Assembly (NCBI GenBank): GCA_964556005.1
Contig: CAZKUR010000010.1
Span: 1 to 64,000, forward strand
Direction of reading: 5' to 3'
DNA from: CAZKUR01 sp964556005
Lineage (GTDB): Bacteria; Bacteroidota; Ignavibacteria; Ignavibacteriales; Ignavibacteriaceae
Length of the DNA stretch: 64,000 nucleotides
Part shown: in pieces, positions 37,522 to 46,440 of the stretch
Numbering within the stretch: the stretch's first letter is position 1
Layout: every line of letters begins with the position of its first letter
The notes under the pieces: model-generated
The model's database searches: none
Told to the model about the DNA's origin: nothing
Seen by the model: only the letters and a program-made list of their open reading frames with translations
Made by a program: the position numbers and the translations under genes

Positions 37522-38673
37522 ATGAAAAAGATTTTTACAACTTATGCGTACTCCAAAATTATCAATAAAATTTTAAGCCTCATTACAATGCCGGTTATAA
37601 TTTTATTTTTAATGGGTACTTCATTAACGTCAGCTCAGAACGAACTTAAGGCACATGACGAAAATGGAGATATAACTTTTACACCCGGTCTAAGAATTCA
37701 ACCGCGATATGAATACAACGGTATTGACAATAACAACGACTTTTATATAGCCAGAGTTAGAATAAAAGGAAAAGGCAATATTTACAATATGGCAGGTTAT
37801 GCTTTTGAAATTAAGCTCGATAATACCGGCAAATTTAATAAATCATCAAGTGCTGCAGTTGAAAATGCATGGTTTGATTTTCCTATTGATAAAGAATTTC
37901 ATATTCGTACCGGGTTCTATGATATTCCGTTCTCAAGAAATGCATTAACTTCTGATTCAAAATTATTATTAATTGACCGCAGTATGATAAAAGATGCGTT
38001 AACGTCCTTAGGATTTGCTGATAACACGATCGGTGTATTTGTTCACGGCAGGCCTCTTGAAGGACGTTTGTCTTATGCTGCAGGTGTATTTGATAATTTA
38101 AACTTCGAAGTAGTAAGTACAGATTCACTCATTCAAACTAGAAAAGCCTCCGGTGTTATGACATCGGGCAGATTAGTATATGATTTTTTAGATCCCGCTC
38201 TGGCTGGAGGATATGGAGATTACCGCGGTTCGTATGTCGGCAAAGGACGAAGACTCTCAATCGGTGCAAATGCAGCTTACCTGCCCAAAGCCGAAATTAA
38301 TTCGAGCAAAATTGATATTTATGCCGTTGGAGCCGATATTTTCTTTAACACAGGCCCTGTTTCCGCCGAAGCTGAATATGATTTGTATAGCCAGAAAATT
38401 AAAAACGGGATCAATTCCGATGTGCAGGGAACAGGGTGGTATATTCAAAGCGGATACCTGTTCTTTTCATTTGTTGAATTGGCTGCGCGATATCAAGAAC
38501 TTGATCCGGACAATAATATTTCTAATGATAAATTGCGATGGACAACTATCGGAATGAATTTTTATTTGCGTTCTCATAATCTTAAAATACAAACGGATTA
38601 TACTTTCAAGAACGAACAGGGAACCAAGATTAATAACGATGTATTCCAGATCCAGCTGCAATTAGATTTTTAA
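37522..38673 (+). CDS. Phosphate-selective porin O/P-like outer-membrane porin
   Basis: 383 residues with a hydrophobic signal region ending LTSAQ. The body matches the OprO/OprP-type porin pattern: FTPGLRIQPRYEYN, FYIARVRIKGKGNIYNMAGY, YAFEIKLDNTGKF, ENAWFDFP, RTGFYDIPFSRNALTSDSKL and a C-terminal IQLQLDF strand ending in Phe. The family forms trimeric 16-stranded channels, selective for anions in the characterised members; selectivity here is unknown. It belongs to the RND operon, where it may provide outer-membrane passage in place of TolC; that is speculative. Confidence 0.8.
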   Translation: MKKIFTTYAYSKIINKILSLITMPVIILFLMGTSLTSAQNELKAHDENGDITFTPGLRIQPRYEYNGIDNNNDFYIARVRIKGKGNIYNMAGYAFEIKLDNTGKFNKSSSAAVENAWFDFPIDKEFHIRTGFYDIPFSRNALTSDSKLLLIDRSMIKDALTSLGFADNTIGVFVHGRPLEGRLSYAAGVFDNLNFEVVSTDSLIQTRKASGVMTSGRLVYDFLDPALAGGYGDYRGSYVGKGRRLSIGANAAYLPKAEINSSKIDIYAVGADIFFNTGPVSAEAEYDLYSQKIKNGINSDVQGTGWYIQSGYLFFSFVELAARYQELDPDNNISNDKLRWTTIGMNFYLRSHNLKIQTDYTFKNEQGTKINNDVFQIQLQLDF

Positions 38674-38767
38674 TAATTCTTATGAAATATGAATTAACCA
38701 ATCTAATAAACAGGAGAGGGGAAAATTATATTTATTAAACAACTATTAATTCTATAAGGAGGAACAA

Positions 38768-39484
38768 TTGAATTCCAAATATTATAAACTTTTAACTATT
38801 CTTATTTTGATTATAGTTTTTGCGGTCGGTAGAAATTATCCTCAAAATTCGGAAGAGGAAAATGAATCGTTATGGCAGAAAGAATTCAATCTTTCCAAAA
38901 GAACATTAGTACCTTCAGGACGAAACAATTATTTTATCCTTGAGCCCGGATTCCGGCTTGTATTGGAAAGCAGGTTTACTAAATTAGTTGTAACTGTTCT
39001 TGATGAGACAAAAGTTATCCAGGGAATTACAACCCGTGTAGTTGAGGAAAAGGAATGGATTCGGGATGAATTGTACGAAGTATCTAAAAATTTCTTTGCA
39101 ATTGACAAAGATACAAAAGACGTTTTTTATTTCGGGGAGGAGGTCGACTTTTACAAAAACCGCAAAGTTGCAGACCACTACGGTTCATGGATAGCCGGGA
39201 AAAAGAATGCAAAACCCGGGTTGCAGATGGCAGGAAATCCAAAAGTAGGAATAAGGTATTATCAGGAATTAGCTCCTAAAATAGCAATGGATCGCGCAGA
39301 AATAATCAGTCTTGACGATGAATTGGATACGCCGGCAGGTAAGTTTACTAATTGTTTAACAACTAAGGAAGGTACTGCACTAAATTTTCGGGAAGTTGAG
39401 TTTAAAACTTATGCTCCTGGAATCGGGCTTATTCAGGATGAGAATTTATTATTAACGAAACATGGTTTTATCAATAAAGATTAA
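38768..39484 (+). CDS. Secreted protein of unknown family, paralogue of the one at 29517
   Basis: 238 residues. The start is a TTG at 38768, supported by AAGGAGG five bases upstream and a signal peptide (LLTILILIIVFAVGRNYPQ). The sequence follows its paralogue block by block: ILEPGFRLVLES, LDETKVIQGITTRVVEE, AIDKDTKDVFYFGEE, GSWIAGKKNAKPGLQMAGNP, IRYYQELAPKIAMDRAEI, TYAPGIGLIQDE. No enzymatic motif is apparent. The two paralogues bracket the RND/mini-adaptor/porin genes. Confidence 0.8.
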   Translation: MNSKYYKLLTILILIIVFAVGRNYPQNSEEENESLWQKEFNLSKRTLVPSGRNNYFILEPGFRLVLESRFTKLVVTVLDETKVIQGITTRVVEEKEWIRDELYEVSKNFFAIDKDTKDVFYFGEEVDFYKNRKVADHYGSWIAGKKNAKPGLQMAGNPKVGIRYYQELAPKIAMDRAEIISLDDELDTPAGKFTNCLTTKEGTALNFREVEFKTYAPGIGLIQDENLLLTKHGFINKD

Positions 39485-39558
39485 TTGTTCCTTCTAAGAT
39501 AGATAGTATAGATAAAAGAGAAATACAAAATTCTAAAAAAATTTTAGAGGTATTTGAA

Positions 39559-40248
39559 ATGAAATATTTATTTTATATTTTTTCCGTGCTGACTTTTGTT
39601 CTAACATCATTAAGTCCCGCACAAACGAATAAATCAAAATTAAATAAATCAGAACGATTTTCTCATGCCAAACTCTATTTTGAACAAAATGCTACGGACG
39701 GAGATATTGAGGCAGTTTTTGAAATTCAAGGCAACGAGGGTGGTTTAATCAAACTGTCGATAATTTCACCGGATGGTAAAACAATTATTGATTTTACTGT
39801 ACCGGAAAAATCAACTCTTGGCATCAGGCAATTTCGATTTGAATCGCCTGAACCAAAAGATATTAAAAGTATTAAGGCTGCTTACCCGGAAGGGGATTAT
39901 CAATTTACGGGAACAACTTTACATGGTAAAATGCTTATAGGTACATGCAAATTGATCCATAAATTACCTTCAACAACATCTTTTATTCAGCCTAAGCCAA
40001 AAGCAAAGGGAGTAGGATTAAAGGATTTAAAAATTATGTGGGCTCCGGTAAAAGATATTACTTCTTACATACTTTATATTGAAGAAGGAAATTTTGATTT
40101 CACTGTTACCTTGCCTGCATCAATAAATGAACTGACTTTACCTGAAGGAATATTAATGCCTCACACGGAATACACACTTGGTATAGGAACAAAATCAAAA
40201 GAAGGAAATTTATCTTTTATTGAAACTTCTTTTATAACCGGGAATTAA
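39559..40248 (+). CDS. Secreted protein with fibronectin-like C-terminus, unknown function
   Basis: 229 residues; signal peptide MKYLFYIFSVLTFVLTSLSPAQ. The N-terminal half is a beta-rich domain (VFEIQGNEGGLIKLSIISPD). The C-terminal half resembles a fibronectin type III fold (LKIMWAPVKDITSYILYIEE, then LMPHTEYTLGIGTKSKEGN). It follows the 238-residue protein by 75 bases on the same strand and probably ends the receptor/RND operon. No family recognised with confidence. Confidence 0.7.
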   Translation: MKYLFYIFSVLTFVLTSLSPAQTNKSKLNKSERFSHAKLYFEQNATDGDIEAVFEIQGNEGGLIKLSIISPDGKTIIDFTVPEKSTLGIRQFRFESPEPKDIKSIKAAYPEGDYQFTGTTLHGKMLIGTCKLIHKLPSTTSFIQPKPKAKGVGLKDLKIMWAPVKDITSYILYIEEGNFDFTVTLPASINELTLPEGILMPHTEYTLGIGTKSKEGNLSFIETSFITGN

Positions 40249-40462
40249 CGACTAAATAATTATCGCTATCGCAATATCGGAAAATTTAATTTTTTAGTTG
40301 AGTAAATAAGATTTTGCAAATTTAAAGCGAAGTTTTTTTTAGTCTAAAATGGTTTGGGAATTAGTTAAAAAACAAAAGTAAGACTTGAGCAAATAATTAC
40401 AATTATAAGTATTTTATAGTTGTAGTTTGATATTATTATTGTAAATCTCAAAGCATAATTTA

Positions 40463-41710
40463 ATGACTAAAAAACAACCGCAAATATTTAAGCTCAACAC
40501 CGATCCTCCCGAAATCCAAAAATTACAAGAAGTGAACAGTTTGATGATGGATGGTAACTATAAAAAAGTAATTGAGGAAGGGAAAAAGGCGATTTCAAAA
40601 TATCCAAATAACAGTCTTTTCTATATAAGTGTCTCGATTGGATATTCGCAGATAGGGAATACAAAAGAGGCATTCAGGGTTCTTAAGCAGGCTGAAAAAA
40701 AATTTCCTTCTGATTATGAAGTTCTTTTTCAATTGGCTAAAGTATACGAGGATAAAAGTGAGTTTAATAATGCTGAGATTTGCTATAAAAAATCTTACAA
40801 ATATACACCTAAGGATAAAACTCAATCACGTTCAGACTGTTTGAATGATCTTGGTGTTCTTTATTGGAATCAGCACCGCAAGTTTGAAGCCCTTGAACAA
40901 TGGAAACTGGCAGTAGCTGAAAACCCTAAGGATAAAAAGGCAAAAAGAAATTTAAAAGATTTCACTAATGAATATGGAGAACCTGCGGCTGTAAGCCCTT
41001 TAATGGATGACGTTTTTCATTTCCAGAAAATTCAAACGGAAAAATATTTTAAATCTCACAAAAAAAATAATTTTAGTACAAAAGAAGAGGCCGATAAAAT
41101 TATCGGCATAATATCAACCGTTTGGAATCAACAAATTGCACCGGATAAAGATAAAATTGATCGTCTTCCGGCAAAAGATAAATCACAGTGGTTTGAGAAT
41201 GTTAAAATAGATTTCTCTAAAACAAAACCGATGAAAATGCAGGACATGAACCAGGGAGACTTAAATTTTGCTGATGATGAGTTTCCTGAAAATATAATTT
41301 TGGATGAACGGGAAATAGTTAATACTTTAAATGAAATAAATGACGCTGTCGACTATCTTCCGCCTTATTCGATACTTCTGCTTCCTTTTCTTTCTCCGCT
41401 TCTTGTTAAAGCCGGACTAAAGCAAAAAAGAGTCGAAGAAATCCTTGAAAAGAATAATCCGAGGGAAGAAGAACTGGAAATATTACAATGGGCAGTTGAA
41501 ATAGGAGATATTATGATTGAAATTGTCGAGACGAAAAAGTTAAAGGAAAAAGAAATATTGAGAGAAGAAGCAGTTGAGGTTGCTGCCGATTATGTCCCTC
41601 GTACAAAATCAGGGAAAGTATTATCGGAAATTGAGGTTGTATTTAAAGAAATTTCCAGGTTGTCAAAAAGTTTTAAGGATGATAAAAGCTCTTTCGATAA
41701 GCCGAACTAA
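40463..41710 (+). CDS. TPR-repeat protein, function unknown
   Basis: 415 residues without a signal peptide or membrane helix, so probably cytoplasmic. TPR-like helix pairs occupy about residues 18-165 (YKKVIEEGKKAISKYPNNSL, AFRVLKQAEKKFPSDYEVLF, NAEICYKKSYKYTPKDKTQS, KFEALEQWKLAVAENPKDKK). The C-terminal 250 residues are charged and helical with no recognised fold. TPRs mediate protein binding; the partner is unknown. It is separated by 214 bases from the RND operon and appears to be its own unit. Confidence 0.75.
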   Translation: MTKKQPQIFKLNTDPPEIQKLQEVNSLMMDGNYKKVIEEGKKAISKYPNNSLFYISVSIGYSQIGNTKEAFRVLKQAEKKFPSDYEVLFQLAKVYEDKSEFNNAEICYKKSYKYTPKDKTQSRSDCLNDLGVLYWNQHRKFEALEQWKLAVAENPKDKKAKRNLKDFTNEYGEPAAVSPLMDDVFHFQKIQTEKYFKSHKKNNFSTKEEADKIIGIISTVWNQQIAPDKDKIDRLPAKDKSQWFENVKIDFSKTKPMKMQDMNQGDLNFADDEFPENIILDEREIVNTLNEINDAVDYLPPYSILLLPFLSPLLVKAGLKQKRVEEILEKNNPREEELEILQWAVEIGDIMIEIVETKKLKEKEILREEAVEVAADYVPRTKSGKVLSEIEVVFKEISRLSKSFKDDKSSFDKPN

Positions 41711-42353
41711 ATACTCAATTAATTATACAGTTTTAACTTTTCCATGATAATATTTTTACTATTAACATTTAGAAATTTATAAAGACGGGTAGTCAAGTAA
41801 AACTGTTATTTCATTGTGATAAGAAAATCCACAATCTCTTTCAGCTCTTCCTGAGTTAAAGAACCGCCGAATGCCGGCATATTACCACCAACGTTTACAA
41901 TTCTGAAAGTCATTTCATCTTTTGTCATTCTATCTGCAACTTTAGTAAGATCAGGCCTTCTTAATCCTCCGTCTCCCGATAATTTATTGCAATATAAACT
42001 TCCTTTTTTATAAAAGAGACAATTAATTTTTCATAATCGAAAAAAATGGATGTGCACTAAAGGTCCAAAAAAAATGTCGAAGTTGGTGCCGGTTTTAATA
42101 ACTGCATAAATTCGTATTAAAATGTCGGGTTGTTAATGTAGATGGATGATAAGGAAGGATTCGATAAACTCAATTTGACAATTTGAAAAACTTAAAGTTA
42201 ATCCGATATTAAAATAAATAATAATTATTATAATGTGATCTTCAGCTTTACAACTAATAAATGCACGTTAAATAAATATATTTTATTAAATTTGTTGTAA
42301 TCAACTTTAATAATTCTTCACATTCTTTTAAAAGATTTGGAAAGGTTCACGGG
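41711..42353. other. Intergenic region with a decayed cytochrome c fragment
   Basis: The 643 bases between the TPR gene and the desaturase contain a minus-strand cytochrome c remnant at 41806-42000. The remaining 350 bases up to the desaturase are AT-rich. They hold no open reading frame that I would defend, and should contain the desaturase promoter. Confidence 0.7.
41806..42000 (-). pseudogene. C-terminal fragment of a class I cytochrome c lacking its heme motif
   Basis: The minus strand reads LYCNKLSGDGGLRRPDLTKV, then ADRMTKDEMTFRIVNVGGNM, PAFGGSLTQEELKEIVDFLI and a stop: the distal half of a small cytochrome c, including the axial-methionine segment N-M-P-A-F-G. Where CxxCH is expected only YCNKLSG remains, and the upstream frame soon stops with no ATG. 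The fragment therefore cannot bind heme covalently, and it is a remnant of a lost or truncated gene. Confidence 0.8.
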
Positions 42354-43370
42354 ATAATTACGGCAAACTCGAAAAAACCGATCTGGCTCAATTACGTAAC
42401 AAAATATCAAACTTCATTTACGCGTAAAAGCATCTGCCAAATTTGTAATTCATTTATTCCTTTTTTTCTTCTCTGGTACCTTATGTATCTGAGTCTTGAT
42501 ATAAGCTATTGGCTTACATTATTGCTGGCGTTTCCTGCAACCGGATTTCTTGTTCGAATATTCATTATTCAGCATGATTGTGGGCATGGTTCATTCTTTA
42601 GCTCGAGGAAAGCTAATGATCTAACCGGAATGTTTTGCAGTATTTTTACTCTAACTCCCTATCATTACTGGAGGACAAGTCATGCAATTCATCATGCCGG
42701 TGCGGGTAAGTTGGAAGCGAGGGGAATAGGAGATATTTACACCAAAACAGTTTCAGAATATCTTAAACTTTCTAAGTGGGGAAGATTTAAATACAGGCTT
42801 TATAGAAATCCGTTTATATTATTTATAATAGTTCCGACAATCCTGTTTCTAATTCTTTACCGCTTCCCGAATTATAAACATAAAGAACTTTTAAAATTTC
42901 AGCGGAGCGTTTATTTTACAAGCTTAGTAATCGCTTCGTTAGTCGGCATAATCATCTGGCTAATAGGAATTAAAGATTTTCTTCTTATACAATTACCAAT
43001 CACAATAACAACTTCATCGACAGGCGCATGGTTGTTTTTTGTTCAGCACCAATTTGAAGATACATACTGGTCAACCAGGAAAAACTGGGATTTTACAAAA
43101 GCAGCATTGGAAGGGAGTTCATATTACAAGCTGCCGAAAGTTTTACAGTGGTTTACAGGTAATATCGGCTTTCACCATATTCATCATTTAAGTCCAAGGA
43201 TTCCAAATTATCTGCTTGAAAAATGCCAAAATGAAAATCAAATGTTTCAAAAAGCAAGAACGCTTTCTATTCGTTCCAGCTTAAAAAGCATCTTCTTAAC
43301 TTTATGGGACGAAAATCAGAAAAAATTGATAAGCTTTCGTCATTTGAAACATATGCAGTTGGATTTGTAA
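42354..43370 (+). CDS. Fatty acid desaturase (membrane di-iron type), non-AUG start
   Basis: Integral-membrane desaturase with the three histidine boxes HDCGHGSFF, HAIHHAGAG and GFHHIHHLSPRIP, which bind the di-iron centre, and about four membrane helices. The first ATG (42483) would cut into the protein: in-frame sequence upstream reads WLNYVTKYQTSFTRKS and NSFIPFFLLWYLMYLSL, which is normal family N-terminus. No in-frame ATG, GTG or TTG exists upstream. GGAAAGG at 42339-42345 precedes ATA (42354) and ATT (42357), the likely initiation site, or a base error has hidden an ATG. From 42354 the product has 338 residues. It introduces double bonds into lipid acyl chains. Confidence 0.85.
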   Translation: MITANSKKPIWLNYVTKYQTSFTRKSICQICNSFIPFFLLWYLMYLSLDISYWLTLLLAFPATGFLVRIFIIQHDCGHGSFFSSRKANDLTGMFCSIFTLTPYHYWRTSHAIHHAGAGKLEARGIGDIYTKTVSEYLKLSKWGRFKYRLYRNPFILFIIVPTILFLILYRFPNYKHKELLKFQRSVYFTSLVIASLVGIIIWLIGIKDFLLIQLPITITTSSTGAWLFFVQHQFEDTYWSTRKNWDFTKAALEGSSYYKLPKVLQWFTGNIGFHHIHHLSPRIPNYLLEKCQNENQMFQKARTLSIRSSLKSIFLTLWDENQKKLISFRHLKHMQLDL

Positions 43371-43538
43371 TAGTTTGCAAAATTATTAGAATACTCCCTA
43401 TTCTTTTAACTCTGAACTTCACTTGAAACTTTTAATTTCCTATCTTAGATTACTGCATCAACAACAATTATTAAAATATTTATTAAGTTAATTCTCAGTA
43501 TACAAGAAATACATTTTCAACAGTAGTAGTTTACAGAA

Positions 43539-44528
43539 ATGAAACAAATTTCTTCTCACGATCAGATTCGGGAAATTGCCAACGCATTTAGAGAAAGCCG
43601 CGTTCTTTTATCTGCAATTGAACTCAGTATTTTTACAGCTCTCGATAAACATATGCTTACTTCAGAAGAAGTATCACAAAAATTAAATACCGATAGCAGG
43701 GCAACAGACAGGCTAATGAATGCATTGTGCGGAATGGGATTATTACGAAAAGTTAAAGGGAAATTTTATAATACCGATCTTTCATCCAATCATCTCATTG
43801 AAGGGAAGCCGGGTTTTATGGGCGGACTTTTTCATACAAATCATTTATGGAATACGTGGAGCTATTTAACGGAGTCTGTCAGGAAAGGAAGTTCTTACAA
43901 AGGAGAACAAAATAAAAGAGAAAATGATAACTGGGTCGAAGCATTTATAGCTGCAATGCATTACAGGGGTGTAAAACAGTCGGAAATTTTATCGATGATG
44001 GTTGATCTTTCCAATACAAAAAAGATTCTTGATGTCGGGGGCGGTTCCGGAGCTTTTTCAATGGGATTTGTAAAAAGAAGGCCCTCGATTAAAGCAACGA
44101 TTCTCGATCTTCCGCATGTAATACCTATAACAAAAAAATATATCGAGGAAGAAGGCCTAGATGATAATTTCGATTTTATCGAAGGAAATTATTTAACGGT
44201 TAATTTCGGACATGGATATGATTTAGTTTTGCTTTCTGCAATTGTCCATATCAATAATTATAAGCAAAATAAAATGCTGATACAAAAATGTGCGGGTGCA
44301 TTGAATAAAAAAGGGATGGTAATCATCAGCGATTTTGTAATGAGTGAAGATAGAACTGAACCTTATTTCGGAGCTTTGTTTTCAATTAACATGCTTGTTG
44401 GTACTACTTCCGGTGATACCTATACCGAAAAAGAAATGTCCGAGTGGCTGAAAGATGCAGGGTTAAACAAAATAGAAAGGAAACAAACCAGCTTTGGTTC
44501 GAACTTAATGATTGGTTATAAAATTTGA
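43539..44528 (+). CDS. SAM-dependent O-methyltransferase, acetylserotonin-type
   Basis: 329 residues. A winged-helix dimerisation domain (about 5-95, LSAIELSIFTALDKHMLTSE with RATDRLMNALCGMGLLRK) precedes a Rossmann methyltransferase domain whose SAM loop is LDVGGGSG starting near Asp165. Further motifs are ILDLPHVIP and VLLSAIVHINNY. This layout is that of Methyltransf_2 enzymes acting on hydroxyl groups of small aromatic or isoprenoid compounds. The gene is monocistronic after the desaturase (168-base gap); substrate unknown. Confidence 0.87.
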   Translation: MKQISSHDQIREIANAFRESRVLLSAIELSIFTALDKHMLTSEEVSQKLNTDSRATDRLMNALCGMGLLRKVKGKFYNTDLSSNHLIEGKPGFMGGLFHTNHLWNTWSYLTESVRKGSSYKGEQNKRENDNWVEAFIAAMHYRGVKQSEILSMMVDLSNTKKILDVGGGSGAFSMGFVKRRPSIKATILDLPHVIPITKKYIEEEGLDDNFDFIEGNYLTVNFGHGYDLVLLSAIVHINNYKQNKMLIQKCAGALNKKGMVIISDFVMSEDRTEPYFGALFSINMLVGTTSGDTYTEKEMSEWLKDAGLNKIERKQTSFGSNLMIGYKI

Positions 44529-44766
44529 ATAAAATGCGTTTTTTCTAATCGTTGATCATTTTGTAATTAGATTTTTTTTACATAGATTAATAAATTAATT
44601 AGAGAAAAAACTTACGAATTACCTCTTACATCAAAAATTGAAAAATTATTGAGTAAAAAATTTTATTATAATCGAATCCGAAAATAATTAACAAATTGTT
44701 TTTATGGTTTCAATAAAAAAAAATTGCCTGCTTTGTTTTTATAACTAACCGGAGTAGAGGTAAGGA

Positions 44767-46440
44767 ATGTACATCCTTTCAAACTTGCTTAAAGATATTG
44801 CCATACTTCTTGGCATTGCATATCTTTTCAGCAAAACACCGGTCTTCAATCTTCTTCTCATCAAAGATCTTCGAATTAAAGATTCTCTTACATTATATAT
44901 TTTTTTCAGTGTAATGGCAATTATCGGCACTTATACGGGAGTACCGATACACGGCGCAATAGCAAATAACAGGGTAATTGGCGCTGCAATTGCCGGTTTA
45001 ATCGGCGGCCCAACTCTGGGTTTTGCTGTCGGGTTTACTGCAGGTATTCATAGATTTTTTCTCGGAGGCTTTACTGACGTAGCATGCGGCTTTTCTACGA
45101 TGGTGGAAGGTTTAATTGCCGGATTTGTCCATCAGTACTTTATAGATCGCGGCCGGTATGAAAGAGTCTTCGACCTTGATGTCGCTTTTCTTACTACTCT
45201 AATTGCAGAAATTTTGCAAATGATTATTATTTTAATTATTGCAAGACCGCTAATCGATGCAGTTGATCTGGTAAAAATAATTGCTCTACCGATGATCATC
45301 TCTAATTCATTGGGTACAACTCTAATAATGAGCCTATTCAGAGATCAAAGATACAATTACGACAGGATTGGCTCATCTTCCTCAAAGCAGGCTTTAAAAA
45401 TTGCTCAAAGAATTTTAGGCGAATTGAGTAAAGGATTAAACAGGGAATCGGCAGATAAAATAGCAAGCATCATTCTTGAAGAAACAAGCGTTGCCGCTGT
45501 AGCTATTACTGATCGTGAAAATATTCTTTCTTTCGTCGGAATAGGGGATGATCACCACAAAGCTGGATTGCCGATCGCTTCAAATACTACAAAAGTTGCA
45601 ATCGAAGAAAATAAAATTATATTTATTGACGGTTCAACAGACTATTATGATTGCCCAATCTCGAAAGATTGTAAACTAACTTCCGTTCTTGTCGCTCCTA
45701 TAAAAATTAAAGATGAAGTAATAGGCACTATTAAACTTTACGGCCAGAAGAATAAATTGTTTTTCAAAATTAATGAGGCATTGGGAAAAGGAATTGCAGA
45801 ACTTGTATCGAATCAACTGCTGGCTGCGAGGTACGAAAATCAAAAAAATCTTTTAACCGCAGTTGAACTTAATCTGCTGCAGGCGCAAATAAACCCCCAT
45901 TTTTTGTTCAATGCTTTAACTACAATTATTGCCGTCAATAGACGCAATCCGAATAAAGCGATTGAGCTGCTGATTCACCTTTCCAATTTCTTCAGAAAAA
46001 TTTTAATACGAAATAAAGACCTGTCGACGATTGAAGAGGAATTAGAACATGTAAGCTCTTACATCGAAATTGAAAAAGTAAGAATGCAGGGGCATCTTCA
46101 AATAAATACACAAATCGATGAAAATTTACTTCATATTAGAATCCCTACATTTACGCTGCAGCCGCTCGTAGAAAATGCCGTTAAACATGGAATCTCAAAT
46201 CTGCTTGAAAACGGGAAAATAGAAATAAGAGCTTTCCGGTATAACGGCCATATCAGGATAGATATTGAGGATAATGGCGGCACTTACGATGAATTGAAAG
46301 ATGAACGTGGTGTTGGAATCCAAATAGTAGATAAACGAATTAAAAATTTAGTCGGAAATGAATACGGAATTAAAATTTATTCCGAGCCCGACATTAAAAC
46401 AACGGCGTCCATTTTATTACCTGCAGGAGGCATTAAATGA
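44767..46440 (+). CDS. LytS-type sensor histidine kinase (5TMR-LYT)
   Basis: 557 residues. The N-terminal half is a 5TMR-LYT membrane sensor (about 5-195) with NNRVIGAAIAGLIGGPTLGF and VGFTAGIHRFFLGGFTDVAC. A GAF-like domain follows (about 215-350) and then the His_kinase domain with phospho-acceptor His378 in INPHFLFNAL, and an HATPase with PLVENAVKHGI and DNGGTYDEL. The stop overlaps the start of its regulator gene (ATGA at 46437), so translation is coupled. The closest well-studied relatives are BtsS/YpdA-type kinases that sense extracellular pyruvate and control a CstA-family transporter; such a transporter is encoded at 49006. Confidence 0.92.
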   Translation: MYILSNLLKDIAILLGIAYLFSKTPVFNLLLIKDLRIKDSLTLYIFFSVMAIIGTYTGVPIHGAIANNRVIGAAIAGLIGGPTLGFAVGFTAGIHRFFLGGFTDVACGFSTMVEGLIAGFVHQYFIDRGRYERVFDLDVAFLTTLIAEILQMIIILIIARPLIDAVDLVKIIALPMIISNSLGTTLIMSLFRDQRYNYDRIGSSSSKQALKIAQRILGELSKGLNRESADKIASIILEETSVAAVAITDRENILSFVGIGDDHHKAGLPIASNTTKVAIEENKIIFIDGSTDYYDCPISKDCKLTSVLVAPIKIKDEVIGTIKLYGQKNKLFFKINEALGKGIAELVSNQLLAARYENQKNLLTAVELNLLQAQINPHFLFNALTTIIAVNRRNPNKAIELLIHLSNFFRKILIRNKDLSTIEEELEHVSSYIEIEKVRMQGHLQINTQIDENLLHIRIPTFTLQPLVENAVKHGISNLLENGKIEIRAFRYNGHIRIDIEDNGGTYDELKDERGVGIQIVDKRIKNLVGNEYGIKIYSEPDIKTTASILLPAGGIK

